A stretch of 64,000 nt of DNA. It comes from VRUE01 sp963704545 (lineage in GTDB: Bacteria; Actinomycetota; Thermoleophilia; Solirubrobacterales; 70-9). The DNA lies in NCBI GenBank assembly GCA_963704545.1, contig OY969915.1, positions 124,001 to 188,000 on the forward strand, in the 5' to 3' direction. Made by a program: the position numbers and the translations under genes. Each line of letters starts with the position of its first letter. Positions within the stretch are counted from its first letter, which is position 1. A model generated the notes under the pieces. It did no database searches, was not told where the DNA came from, and worked only from the letters and a program-made list of their open reading frames with translations. Positions 42,178-50,420 of the stretch are shown one piece after another.

Positions 42178-43073
42178 GTGGTCAGCAGTCCCGTGCCGCG
42201 CTGAAGTTCGGAGTCGAGCTTGTGCGGAGTCTCGGACATGCGGCGGGCCAGGGTGGAGGGATCAACGCCGGGCCAGTGGCGGTTGAGCAGGTGCGAGAGC
42301 ATCCGCCCAACGCTGTCGGGCTCAAATTCCCGCGCTCCGTTGACGAAGTCCTCGTCGCGTAGGGCGCCGTGGACGAGGCTGCGGGCGACGTCGAAGCGGA
42401 TCATCGAAACTATCGCGGCTCCCTCGGCACCGCCCTCGCCACCCACTGCGCGGACCACCGCCGGGTTGGCCGAGTTGACCAGCAGCCGCATCGCGCCGAG
42501 CACGGGCTGCGTGAGATCACCCGGATACCACTCCAGCGCCCACGACGCGCCGGTCGCAATCCCGGTCAGGGCGCCGAAGTCGAGCACGGTGACCGGGAAC
42601 CGTGCGGCCGTTCCCTCGAGTGCCACCACGGCGCGGTCATCCCAGAGGATCGAGCCCGGGCGGCGGGCGGAGATCAGCCCGGCCCCCTCGCCCTCGCTGG
42701 TGCGCACGACCAGGGTCTCCACGGTGAGGGAACCGCCCGCCAGGCGCCCCGGCACGTCGAGTGAGAGCGAGACCGCCGCCTCGCCCTCGCGGCCGGCGAG
42801 CGGCACGACCATCCCCGGTCCTCTCATCCGGGTCCTGTCGGATCTCCACACCGCCGTGACCGCGAGCCCGTCCGGGCCGGAGCTGGCCGTGGTCGAGGTG
42901 AGCAGGGCGACGTCGACCATGAGCCGCCGGTCGAGCCGCAGCACCAGGTCCGGGTCCCAGTGTTCAACTCGGCCGTCGAGCGCGGCGCCGGTCTCGGCGA
43001 GCCTCCACGGGTCTGCCTGCACGCTCGCCGGATCGGCCCGGAGGAAGGGGGCGACGGCCTCGCTTCGCCTCAA
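42174..43073 (-). CDS. Defence-operon protein of unknown function
   Basis: A 299-residue protein, probably starting at the TTG at 43073, which overlaps the upstream stop (TTGA). The longer frame to 43145 overlaps the upstream gene's coding end and looks spurious. The sequence is rich in beta strands, with RLMVDVALLTSTTA and ALEWYPGDLTQPVLGAMRLLVNSANPAV in the middle and an acidic-helical C-terminus. I recognise no domain. It is tightly coupled to the GHKL ATPase gene before it and may be its partner or a structural subunit. Confidence 0.65.
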   Translation of the reverse strand: MRRSEAVAPFLRADPASVQADPWRLAETGAALDGRVEHWDPDLVLRLDRRLMVDVALLTSTTASSGPDGLAVTAVWRSDRTRMRGPGMVVPLAGREGEAAVSLSLDVPGRLAGGSLTVETLVVRTSEGEGAGLISARRPGSILWDDRAVVALEGTAARFPVTVLDFGALTGIATGASWALEWYPGDLTQPVLGAMRLLVNSANPAVVRAVGGEGGAEGAAIVSMIRFDVARSLVHGALRDEDFVNGAREFEPDSVGRMLSHLLNRHWPGVDPSTLARRMSETPHKLDSELQRGTGLLTT

Positions 43074-44971
43074 GCCTCGACCGCCTCGGCGTCGATCGCG
43101 ATGCGGATCATCAGATCGGGCTGGTGGGCGACCCAGACCTTCCATTCTCCGGAGGTGGCAACGGGTGCAACCGCCGCGGCGCCGGCCAGGTCCTTCCCTT
43201 CGGGCGTGGTCCAGCGCAGGACCTCCGGCACCGGGCCTTCGATCGGCGGTTCGCTCTCCACCTGCCCCCCGTCCATGGTCAGCACCTCGACCCGGGCACT
43301 CAGGCGGGTGGCGACGCCGGCGGTCTCAAGCTCGAAGCCCGTGCGGATCTGCACCTCACCGGCTCCGTCGAGTTGCAGCTCGGGAGCCCCCACGCTCAGG
43401 ATCCGCGGTCCATCCACCTCGCCGCCGGAGCCGCCCCCACCCCGGGCTCCGTTGCCACCGCGACCCCCGGCGGCACCCCCGCCGCCGCCGTCGGACCGCG
43501 GTCCACGGCGCGCGCCCGGGCCCTCGAGGCCCGGCATCAGCGCCGCAAGGTCGTCAGCGAAGCGACCGACCGGCACCCCCGCCACCACCGCCGTGCCGAG
43601 ATCGACGGCCGGGGTGGTCAACGCCCGCAGCTCCTCTCCGATACGGGTCGAGGTCGTGTTGACGAACGTGCGCTCGGTCGGGTCGGTCAGCGCCTTCGAG
43701 TTCCAGGCGTCATGGGTCGGCGGCTCGCTGTTGCGGAAGACCAGGTCGAGCTCCGGATCGCAACGGAAGACCCCGGCGTAGCCACGCCCGGTCACGGCGA
43801 AGGCCGGCCCCGACTCGTAACGCACGATCAGCTCGGGGGTGCGCATCAGCGCCACGTGATGGATGCCGGCGGCGGTGTCCTGCGCGCCGCGGGTGAGTGG
43901 GCCGGCGGCGTCTGCGGCTGCTGCGGTCGAAATCTGCCGGATCGCGATCGTTCCGACCCTGCGTTTCGGCCGATGGCAGTTGAGGTCTTTGCGGATCGCG
44001 AATGGATCGCCGGCGATTCCCGCCTCCGTGTCGCGGAGCAGATCCATCGCCTCGACGAAGGGTGCCAGGCGTGAGTGTGCCCGCGGATCGGGAAGGGGGA
44101 TTTCCTCACCGTCCTCACACAACCGGAAGCGCATCGTCGGGGCGCCGCCGCGGAGTGCGGTGAGCTTCGGCCAGAAGTTCCAGAGGAGGCACTCGCCGAT
44201 GAAGCGCAGCGCCTCGCCGAGATCCAGCTCGCACTCACCTCCGCTCGTTTCCAGGTACGGGGCGACAATCGCCACGGTGGTGCCGTGGTCACCCTCCCCG
44301 CGGGCGGGCAGGCCCAGGGCGGCGGCCATCGCGGCGGCCTCGTCCCCTCTCAACGGTTCCGGCACGCCTCCTTCGACCACTCCCCACCAGTGGCGACCAG
44401 TGTGCGGCACGCCGCCGTCGCGATAGTGGTCACCGAGGCCGTAGGCGATCAGCCTGCGCTCGTTCTCGGGCAGGCAGAGGCTGTCGACGACGATCGTGCT
44501 GGCCCGGCTGGCAACGTAGAAGGCCGCCTTGCCGTAGCCGAAGGAGCCGCCGCCGAACTCCTTGTCGGGAGGCTGGCCGATGTTGCGGACGAAGTCGACG
44601 AAGTCGGTGACGCCGGTCGGCTCGGCATCGGCACGGGTCGGGCCGCCGAGACCCGTGGTGCCAAAGTCGGCGAAGTGGAGCAACCGGACCCCCTCGACCA
44701 GGCACTCGTCGAGCGACAGCTGCTCGGGCGAATCGGGCAGCACGCGCTCGCGCAGGTGGCTGAGCGCCGCCTCGTCGAGGGTGCGACCACCGATCTCCAC
44801 CTCGACCGTCGTGGCGTCCGGCCGACGGGCGTCCCAGCAGTTCTGCACCGCCTCGCGGACCAGGACCTCGAGCGGCTCGGTGTCGGGACGGCCGAGCTGG
44901 TTGAGAACGCCCTCAGCCGCCAGGCCTCCGGTCGGCTGGTAGAGCTCGGAGAAGCACTGCAGAGCCCTCAC
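43070..44971 (-). CDS. GHKL-type ATPase of the defence operon
   Basis: A 633-residue ATPase of the Hsp90/MutL/histidine-kinase fold. The N-box is VREAVQNCWDA (E40, N44, D47), the G1 box FADFGTTGL (Asp101), and the glycine-rich lid FGGGSFGYGKAAFYVA. A GTTVAIV strand follows. A middle domain ends in a Gly-rich linker (about 490-520), then a beta-rich C-terminal domain (WKVWVAHQPDLMIRIAID). Distinct from the smaller MORC-like ATPase in the same operon. It probably powers clamp- or DNA-remodelling steps. Starts by GTGA overlap with the upstream gene. Confidence 0.82.
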   Translation of the reverse strand: MRALQCFSELYQPTGGLAAEGVLNQLGRPDTEPLEVLVREAVQNCWDARRPDATTVEVEIGGRTLDEAALSHLRERVLPDSPEQLSLDECLVEGVRLLHFADFGTTGLGGPTRADAEPTGVTDFVDFVRNIGQPPDKEFGGGSFGYGKAAFYVASRASTIVVDSLCLPENERRLIAYGLGDHYRDGGVPHTGRHWWGVVEGGVPEPLRGDEAAAMAAALGLPARGEGDHGTTVAIVAPYLETSGGECELDLGEALRFIGECLLWNFWPKLTALRGGAPTMRFRLCEDGEEIPLPDPRAHSRLAPFVEAMDLLRDTEAGIAGDPFAIRKDLNCHRPKRRVGTIAIRQISTAAAADAAGPLTRGAQDTAAGIHHVALMRTPELIVRYESGPAFAVTGRGYAGVFRCDPELDLVFRNSEPPTHDAWNSKALTDPTERTFVNTTSTRIGEELRALTTPAVDLGTAVVAGVPVGRFADDLAALMPGLEGPGARRGPRSDGGGGGAAGGRGGNGARGGGGSGGEVDGPRILSVGAPELQLDGAGEVQIRTGFELETAGVATRLSARVEVLTMDGGQVESEPPIEGPVPEVLRWTTPEGKDLAGAAAVAPVATSGEWKVWVAHQPDLMIRIAIDAEAVEA

Positions 44972-45969
44972 CGCCTGCCCGCCATCCTCTCGAGGGTGCT
45001 CTCGACGGCGGCCGGGTCGAGGGCGTCGTCGTTCCCCGGCAGGGTCGCCCTGTAGGTGATCTCGTCGACGCCACCCGGGACACCGGCGGGGAAACTCGCC
45101 GTGACGATGCGCGGAAAACCCTCCTCGACGGCGAAGAAGCGCTGCTCACGCAGGGCGAACCGCACCGACTCGTGCTGCCCGCGCAGCGAGAGAGGGCTGC
45201 CGGCGGAGTCCAGCCGGTCGTAGAGCTCGACCGCGGAGACGCCGGCCGCGATCAGCCGGTCGGCGAGCGTGAAGACCGAGAGCGGCCCGTCGGCGACGAC
45301 GTCGAAGCGGTGCCAGGCCAGGGTCAGCGCGCCTCCGTCCGGAGGTTCGAGCTGGTCGACGCCGTGCACGGTGATCTGCCGTGCCGTGTGCGAGAGGGTC
45401 GACTTGACCTCGACCGCGGCGGCGCCCCGGCGCAGGTCGTGCCGGGCGCCGTCCGGTCCGGTCCAGACCGCCAGGGAGCGGTCCGGATCCCGGTCGATCA
45501 CCTGCTCGAGCACCAGCAGCTCGGCGAGCAGCGCGGCGAGGTCGGAGCGGCCCAACGCGGCTCCGCTGCTGCGCAGCAGCGCCTTCCAGCGGGCGAGAAC
45601 CCCGCCGGCGACGATCCCGGGGTGCTGGTCCTGCCCGCCTTCGACGGCGGCGATGACGCCGACGAGCAGGTGGTCGAAGACGTCCCGCAGGGTGGGCTCG
45701 GTGCAGGAGACGACGACGAACCGCCGCCTGCCGGCGGAGGTGTCGAGTTCGCGGTTGCGGATCGCCACCACGCCGACGTCCTCCTCCGGGCCGTCCTCCC
45801 CGGCCGGAATCAGCAGGCAGGGAACGCCGGCGCCGTCGAGTCCGAGCAGCAGCGAACGCTCGCCGGCCTCGGCGACCGGGTGGGTTCTCAGCGCCCCGGC
45901 GGCAGGCTCACCGGCCTCGGCGAGGACGACCCAGCCGAGTCGAATCCGGTCGACCAGCTCGGCGCTCAC
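44968..45969 (-). CDS. PD-(D/E)XK motif protein (DUF4420-like)
   Basis: A 333-residue protein of the family linked to Z1 and Vsr genes. The probable nuclease core lies in the middle: a Trp-Thr-Gly-Pro-Asp strand followed by AAVEVKST, the (D/E)XK element, then ITVHGVDQLEPPDG. The C-terminal half matches the conserved ALREQRFFAVEEGFPRIV region. It is a candidate endonuclease or DNA-binding nuclease-fold subunit. It overlaps both neighbours by 4 bp. Confidence 0.85.
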   Translation of the reverse strand: MSAELVDRIRLGWVVLAEAGEPAAGALRTHPVAEAGERSLLLGLDGAGVPCLLIPAGEDGPEEDVGVVAIRNRELDTSAGRRRFVVVSCTEPTLRDVFDHLLVGVIAAVEGGQDQHPGIVAGGVLARWKALLRSSGAALGRSDLAALLAELLVLEQVIDRDPDRSLAVWTGPDGARHDLRRGAAAVEVKSTLSHTARQITVHGVDQLEPPDGGALTLAWHRFDVVADGPLSVFTLADRLIAAGVSAVELYDRLDSAGSPLSLRGQHESVRFALREQRFFAVEEGFPRIVTASFPAGVPGGVDEITYRATLPGNDDALDPAAVESTLERMAGRR

Positions 45970-48650
45970 TCCTCGATCGTCTCCAGGTCCTCGTCGACTT
46001 CGTCTTCCTCGGTCGGCTCCTCGCGTTCGACCGAGGAGAGGTCGGCGGTGATGTAGTCGACCCCCGACGCCTCGGACTCGGAAGTCGGGAACACGATGCC
46101 GACGCCGAGCACGTGCGCGGCGGCTTCCAGCTTGACCCGGTATCTCCCCCGTCGCGGCACGCTGTCCTTGGAGATCGGGTAGAGGACGAGGAGCCCGGAG
46201 CCGTCGCCACCGTCCTGCGAGCCGGGATCACGGGCGTGCTCGAGTCTCGACGCTTCCATGTCCTCCACCTCGGCCGGCGGCACGCCGAGGTCGAGCACCC
46301 GGTCGCTGCGCGACATCAGCGCCTTGATGTCGGCGTAGTCGCGGTCGACGTGGGCGAGCCTGGCGCGGTTGATGCAGGGAACCGGCGTGGCGAGGCCGAG
46401 GTCGAGCGAGCCGAGGCCGTCGCTCTCCCGCGCCAGACCGAGAACCGCGACCGAGAAGCGGTGCAGCTCACCCTCCTCCATGCGGCGGCGGACGTAGGAG
46501 ACGATCGCCTGCGAGTTGAGGTCACGACTGTTCTCGTGGAACCGGTAGGCCTCGAGAAAGTCCAGCACCAGCTCGCTCTCGACCCCCCGGTACAGGGTGG
46601 TGCCGGGGCGCGGCGGAGGATCCTCGGGCTTCCCCGTCCCCACCGCCCCGATCAGATCCCGCGCCGCCCCGGTGTTCCCCTCCAGCCACTCCCCGTCCCG
46701 GTGTTCAAAGAGGATCGTCTGCAGGCGACGCCCGGAGTAGGAAACCTGGGCGCGGACCGAGTCCTGCATCTTGGCCGCAGCGGTGATTGCCAGCTTGGGA
46801 TGGGTCCTGACCCGCACCGCGAGCTCAGCCGGGGTTATGTGCTCGGCCTCGTAGCGCTCGATGTCGTAGCGGATCTCCTGCTCGACCGTGGCGAGGTGGC
46901 GGAACCAGTCGCGCATCTCGTCGGTCATCCAGATCCGCGTCAGGTCGGCATACCCCCTGCGGTAACCGAACCAGCGGCCCATCTGCAGCAGCGTGTCGTA
47001 GGCGCTCGCCGAGCGGACGAAGTAGGAGACGGCGAGACCCTCGAGCGTCAGTCCCCGCGAGAGGGTGTTGCCCCCCACCGCGATCACCACCTGCGAGGGC
47101 GAGGTGTAGTCGAGGCGGTCCTCGCTCAGCGAGTTGTCTTCGATCACCTTGAGGTCGGCGAGCACCCGGGGCAGCTCCGCAAGTACCTCCTCCCAGTCGA
47201 CCGGCTCGAGGCCGAACTCGGCCGCCGCCACCCGCGTGCACTCGTCCTCCCACTGCGAGCGGAGCTCGTCGAGGAGCTCACCGTCGCCTGCGGTGAGGCG
47301 CTCGGCGAGCGGTCCCACGTACTCCTGGAGCGCCCGCCGCAGGCTGTGGTGGACGAGCGTGTACTGGGAGGTGTGGACGAGCATCGTCGCGTGGGGGTTC
47401 CCCGCCCCGCGGGCGCGACGGGCGGCGGTCGAGAGCAGGAAGTAGCGGGCCGCCGCGGCGAGGCTCGGCGCCACCGCCGGATCGAAGTCGCCCCGCTCGG
47501 AAGCGCTCTTCGGCTTGAGCAGGGCGACCTCGTCCTTCGGAACCTCGCGGATCAGGTCGTAGCCTTCCTCGGGCTGGTCACCCGAGTCGTCGATCTCGAG
47601 CGGCTCGCGGCCGAAGAGGGTCTCCGGGCCGACGTACTCACGCGGCCGCGGCAGATCGATGATGAAGTCGCGCGGATACAGGTCCTCCGAGGAGGCCGGG
47701 TCGATCAGCACGTTGGCGAAGGGGGTCGCGGTGTAACCGACGTAGCTGACCCGCGGCAGCAGGGCCAGGGTCTGGCGGATCAGCTGGTTGATCGCGGTCG
47801 GCGAGCTGCCCGGCTTGGCGGTGTTGATCGAGGCCTGGTCGGCCTCGTCGTCGATGACGAGGAACGAACAGTTCGCCAAGGTGTCCTCGTGCGCGCCCTC
47901 GAGCCACCGTTTCAGCGCCCGCAGGCGGGCGCTGTTCTTCTTCACCACGGCGAGCACCTTCTGCTCCCCCGCCGCGAGCAGGGCGTCGACGGAGGGCGGC
48001 GGGCGGAAGTCTTCCTCGGCGGTGAGCCGGTGCCAGTCCTGTCTCGACTCGTCCCAGAGCTGCAGGTCGAGGCGGTCCTGGGTCTGCTGTCGCAGGCCGT
48101 TGTGGATCCCGGAGAGGACGATGAAGAAGGAGTAGCCGACGTCGGCGGCCTTGGCGATCACCGCTGTGTAGTTGGTCGTCTTGCCGCTCTGCACGTAACC
48201 GAGGACCAGGCCCCGGCGGGAGAACTCCTCTTCGTGCGGGTCGGCGAGGTGGGCGACGACCTTGGTCGAGGCCCGGTCGAGATCGCGGAGCGAGTCCTCC
48301 TCCCAGTTCTCGCGTTCGATCAGCCGCCTGAGCCGCGGCCAGTGGCGGTCGTCGTCGCGTGGACCGGGATACCACGAGGGTCGCCCGGCGACGATCAGCC
48401 CTTTCGGGTCGGTGAGCTCCGCGGTCAGCCGCGCCAGCACCCGGATCTTCTCCGCCGCCTCGTCCACCAGGGCACGCTGGCTCTCCGGGTCGCCGAGCTG
48501 GCTGACCAGCTCCTTGACCTGGTCCACGGCGGCGTCGAAGGAACAGCCGGCGCCGCTGCGCTGGGCGTTGACGATCTGGCGGACGAAGGGGTCGCCCTCG
48601 ATCAGCCGCGTCAGGTCGGCCGTCGCGATCGCGGGCTCGGTCGACGCCAT
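45966..48650 (-). CDS. Z1-domain helicase-like ATPase
   Basis: An 894-residue superfamily-2-like ATPase. Motifs in order: Walker A GYVQSGKTTN (about 151-160), Walker B LVIDDEADQAS (about 265), GYTATPFANVL (motif III), GGNTLSRGLTLEGLAVSYF (motifs IV-V) and QMGRWFGYRRGY (motif VI with Arg finger). The QSGKT and QMGRWFGYR elements define the Z1 group. An N-terminal 100-residue helical region and a C-terminal domain flank it. The ATG at 48650 is chosen; the frame opens earlier but would overlap vsr. It probably translocates DNA during restriction. Confidence 0.93.
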   Translation of the reverse strand: MASTEPAIATADLTRLIEGDPFVRQIVNAQRSGAGCSFDAAVDQVKELVSQLGDPESQRALVDEAAEKIRVLARLTAELTDPKGLIVAGRPSWYPGPRDDDRHWPRLRRLIERENWEEDSLRDLDRASTKVVAHLADPHEEEFSRRGLVLGYVQSGKTTNYTAVIAKAADVGYSFFIVLSGIHNGLRQQTQDRLDLQLWDESRQDWHRLTAEEDFRPPPSVDALLAAGEQKVLAVVKKNSARLRALKRWLEGAHEDTLANCSFLVIDDEADQASINTAKPGSSPTAINQLIRQTLALLPRVSYVGYTATPFANVLIDPASSEDLYPRDFIIDLPRPREYVGPETLFGREPLEIDDSGDQPEEGYDLIREVPKDEVALLKPKSASERGDFDPAVAPSLAAAARYFLLSTAARRARGAGNPHATMLVHTSQYTLVHHSLRRALQEYVGPLAERLTAGDGELLDELRSQWEDECTRVAAAEFGLEPVDWEEVLAELPRVLADLKVIEDNSLSEDRLDYTSPSQVVIAVGGNTLSRGLTLEGLAVSYFVRSASAYDTLLQMGRWFGYRRGYADLTRIWMTDEMRDWFRHLATVEQEIRYDIERYEAEHITPAELAVRVRTHPKLAITAAAKMQDSVRAQVSYSGRRLQTILFEHRDGEWLEGNTGAARDLIGAVGTGKPEDPPPRPGTTLYRGVESELVLDFLEAYRFHENSRDLNSQAIVSYVRRRMEEGELHRFSVAVLGLARESDGLGSLDLGLATPVPCINRARLAHVDRDYADIKALMSRSDRVLDLGVPPAEVEDMEASRLEHARDPGSQDGGDGSGLLVLYPISKDSVPRRGRYRVKLEAAAHVLGVGIVFPTSESEASGVDYITADLSSVEREEPTEEDEVDEDLETIEE

Positions 48651-48669
48651 CACCGGACCCCCGCCGTCC

Positions 48670-49098
48670 TCACCGCGGAGTACGCCCTCCGACCATCCGC
48701 TCGATCCTGTCCGCCGCCTCCACAGGATCCTCATGCTCCCACACCCTCAGCACCTCCCAGCCGAGCCGACTCAGCGTCTTCTCCGCGGCGCGGTCGCGCA
48801 GTACGGTCGCCTGCAGCTTGGTGCGCCACCACTCGCGGTTGCTTTTCGGCAGCACGCCGTGGCGGGGGCAGCTGTGCCAGAAGCAACCGTCGACGTAGAC
48901 GGCGACCCGGGCGGGCCTGAAGACGACGTCGGCCCGTCCACGCAGGTCCGAGACCGGCGCCACGTCCACCCGGTAGCGCAGGCCGCGGGCGTGGAGCTCC
49001 CGTCGCAGGGCGACCTCGGGACGGGTGTCACGGCGTGCCACCCGTGACATCTGTTCGCTCACCTGCCTGCTCGACGGTGCGGGTCGCGCCTCGGCCAC
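48670..49098 (-). CDS. vsr: Very short patch repair endonuclease
   Basis: A 142-residue Vsr nuclease that nicks DNA next to T:G mismatches arising from 5-methylcytosine deamination. Signatures are MSRVARRDTRPEVALRRELHA (N-terminal helix), DVVFRPARVAVYVDGCFWHSCPRHG (active-site Asp and zinc-binding Cys/His) and PKSNREWWRTKL, then RVWEHED. It lies between the Z1 and MORC-like genes, 29 bp after the latter. Its presence fits the C5 methyltransferase two genes upstream. Confidence 0.95.
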   Translation of the reverse strand: MAEARPAPSSRQVSEQMSRVARRDTRPEVALRRELHARGLRYRVDVAPVSDLRGRADVVFRPARVAVYVDGCFWHSCPRHGVLPKSNREWWRTKLQATVLRDRAAEKTLSRLGWEVLRVWEHEDPVEAADRIERMVGGRTPR

Positions 49099-49127
49099 GC
49101 CGTCACCATACTGGTACGGCGGTGGGC

Positions 49128-50420
49128 TCAGTCGAAGGCGTTGGCGAGGCGCAGGAGGAGCTCGTCGCGGCGCTCCGGCACGTCTCCAAGCGCGTCGCCG
49201 ACGGTCCTCAGGATCAGTGGCCAGTCACCTGAGATCGACGGCCCCCCCTCGCCTTGGCGGCCCCCGCCGGGCCGCGACTCCGCCGTCTCCGCCTTCGCCG
49301 CCGCAACCGGCTCGGGCATCTGTTCGCGGTAGTTGCGCTGCGCCCTCTGCACCACCGCCGAGGCGATCGCGCGCAGCGACGGCCGCGCCGCCTCGGGGAT
49401 CACGATCGACATCTTGGCGACGTTGATGCCGAAGAGTTCCTCGTGCCCCTGGGGCAGGTCGATCGCGATCCGGGCGAGCTTGGCGTGCTCGTCGAGGGTC
49501 CGGATACGGTTCCACCCGCCCGACTGGATCATCCTGTCACGGCGGTAAACGTAGAAACCCTGCTGGCGGTTCCAGCGGTTCGGCCCGGCGGCGATCTGGT
49601 GGGCTTCCGGAGAGGAGAACCGGGTCTGCGCGGGCAGTATGTAGGGACGCACGAAGAGCTTTGCGGCCTCACCGTCGTCGAGCGCCAGCTCGATCACCTG
49701 CTGGCGTAGCGCCTTCGTCTTCGGCTCCTCGCGGGCGAACGGGTCCCAGGCGTCGATCGGCTCGCCGTTGACCGCGAGGTTGACGAAGGCCTCCCCGTCG
49801 GCCCACTCGCCGGTGATGAAGCGGTGGAAGACCATGCCGAGGTGCGCCGCCACGTCGCTCGCCATCGTCGAGAGGGCGCGGCGGGCGGCGGCGCCGTCGG
49901 GGTTGCGGAAGGCGAGAATGCGGTCGAGGTTCTCCCAGAGCACCACCGTGCCGGTGGTGTCACGAAGAGGCTCGAGGAGCTGCGGCGGCAGCTCGGACCT
50001 GGGCGGGTTGTCGAGATCCCAGGAGTCCCGCTCGGCGACGAGGTCCAGATCCCAGCTGCGGGCCACGATGCGGCCTGTGCGCCTCCTGCGCGAGGCGACG
50101 GTGAGGCGCCGGCACTGCGACAACGAGCCCGTCTTCAATCCCAGTCCGAAGTGTCCCAGCGCCCGCGCCGAGTAGGTGCGTTCGCTGCCGTAGCGCATCG
50201 CCTCGTCAAGCTCGCGGGCGGTCATTCCCATGCCATCGTCGGCGATGCGGACCCAGGAGCGCGCACCCTCGTCGTGAAAGGTCACGTCGACCCGCTCGGC
50301 GCCGGCGTCGATCGAGTTGTCAACCAGATCGGCGATCGCCGAGGGCAGGTCGTAACCGATGTCCCGCAGCGACTCCATCAACTTGCGAGCCGAGGGAAGC
50401 ACGGTGACGAACCGGCTCAC
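49128..50420 (-). CDS. MORC/MutL-like GHKL ATPase
   Basis: A 430-residue GHKL ATPase. From the GTG at 50420 (GTGA overlap with the methyltransferase stop) it shows the N-box SAIADLVDNSIDAGA (about 28-42), G1 ADDGMGMT (about 60-67) and G2 GHFGLGLKTGSLSQ (about 89-102), the same motifs as eukaryotic MORC proteins. A helical C-terminal region follows (PEAARPSLRAIASAVVQRAQR). Bacterial MORC-like ATPases are known from predicted restriction systems with Z1, Vsr and DNA methylases, and are thought to act as DNA-clamping or looping motors. Confidence 0.92.
   Translation of the reverse strand: MSRFVTVLPSARKLMESLRDIGYDLPSAIADLVDNSIDAGAERVDVTFHDEGARSWVRIADDGMGMTARELDEAMRYGSERTYSARALGHFGLGLKTGSLSQCRRLTVASRRRRTGRIVARSWDLDLVAERDSWDLDNPPRSELPPQLLEPLRDTTGTVVLWENLDRILAFRNPDGAAARRALSTMASDVAAHLGMVFHRFITGEWADGEAFVNLAVNGEPIDAWDPFAREEPKTKALRQQVIELALDDGEAAKLFVRPYILPAQTRFSSPEAHQIAAGPNRWNRQQGFYVYRRDRMIQSGGWNRIRTLDEHAKLARIAIDLPQGHEELFGINVAKMSIVIPEAARPSLRAIASAVVQRAQRNYREQMPEPVAAAKAETAESRPGGGRQGEGGPSISGDWPLILRTVGDALGDVPERRDELLLRLANAFD

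Noticed and set aside
43074..43145. Extended N-terminus of the 299-residue defence protein
   Set aside because: It overlaps the coding end of the GHKL gene, has shadow-like Arg-rich composition, and a TTGA-coupled start at 43073 is available.
46113..48920. 935-residue plus-strand frame opposite the Z1 gene
   Set aside because: It is a GC-rich antisense shadow of the Z1 ATPase, low-complexity and without motifs.
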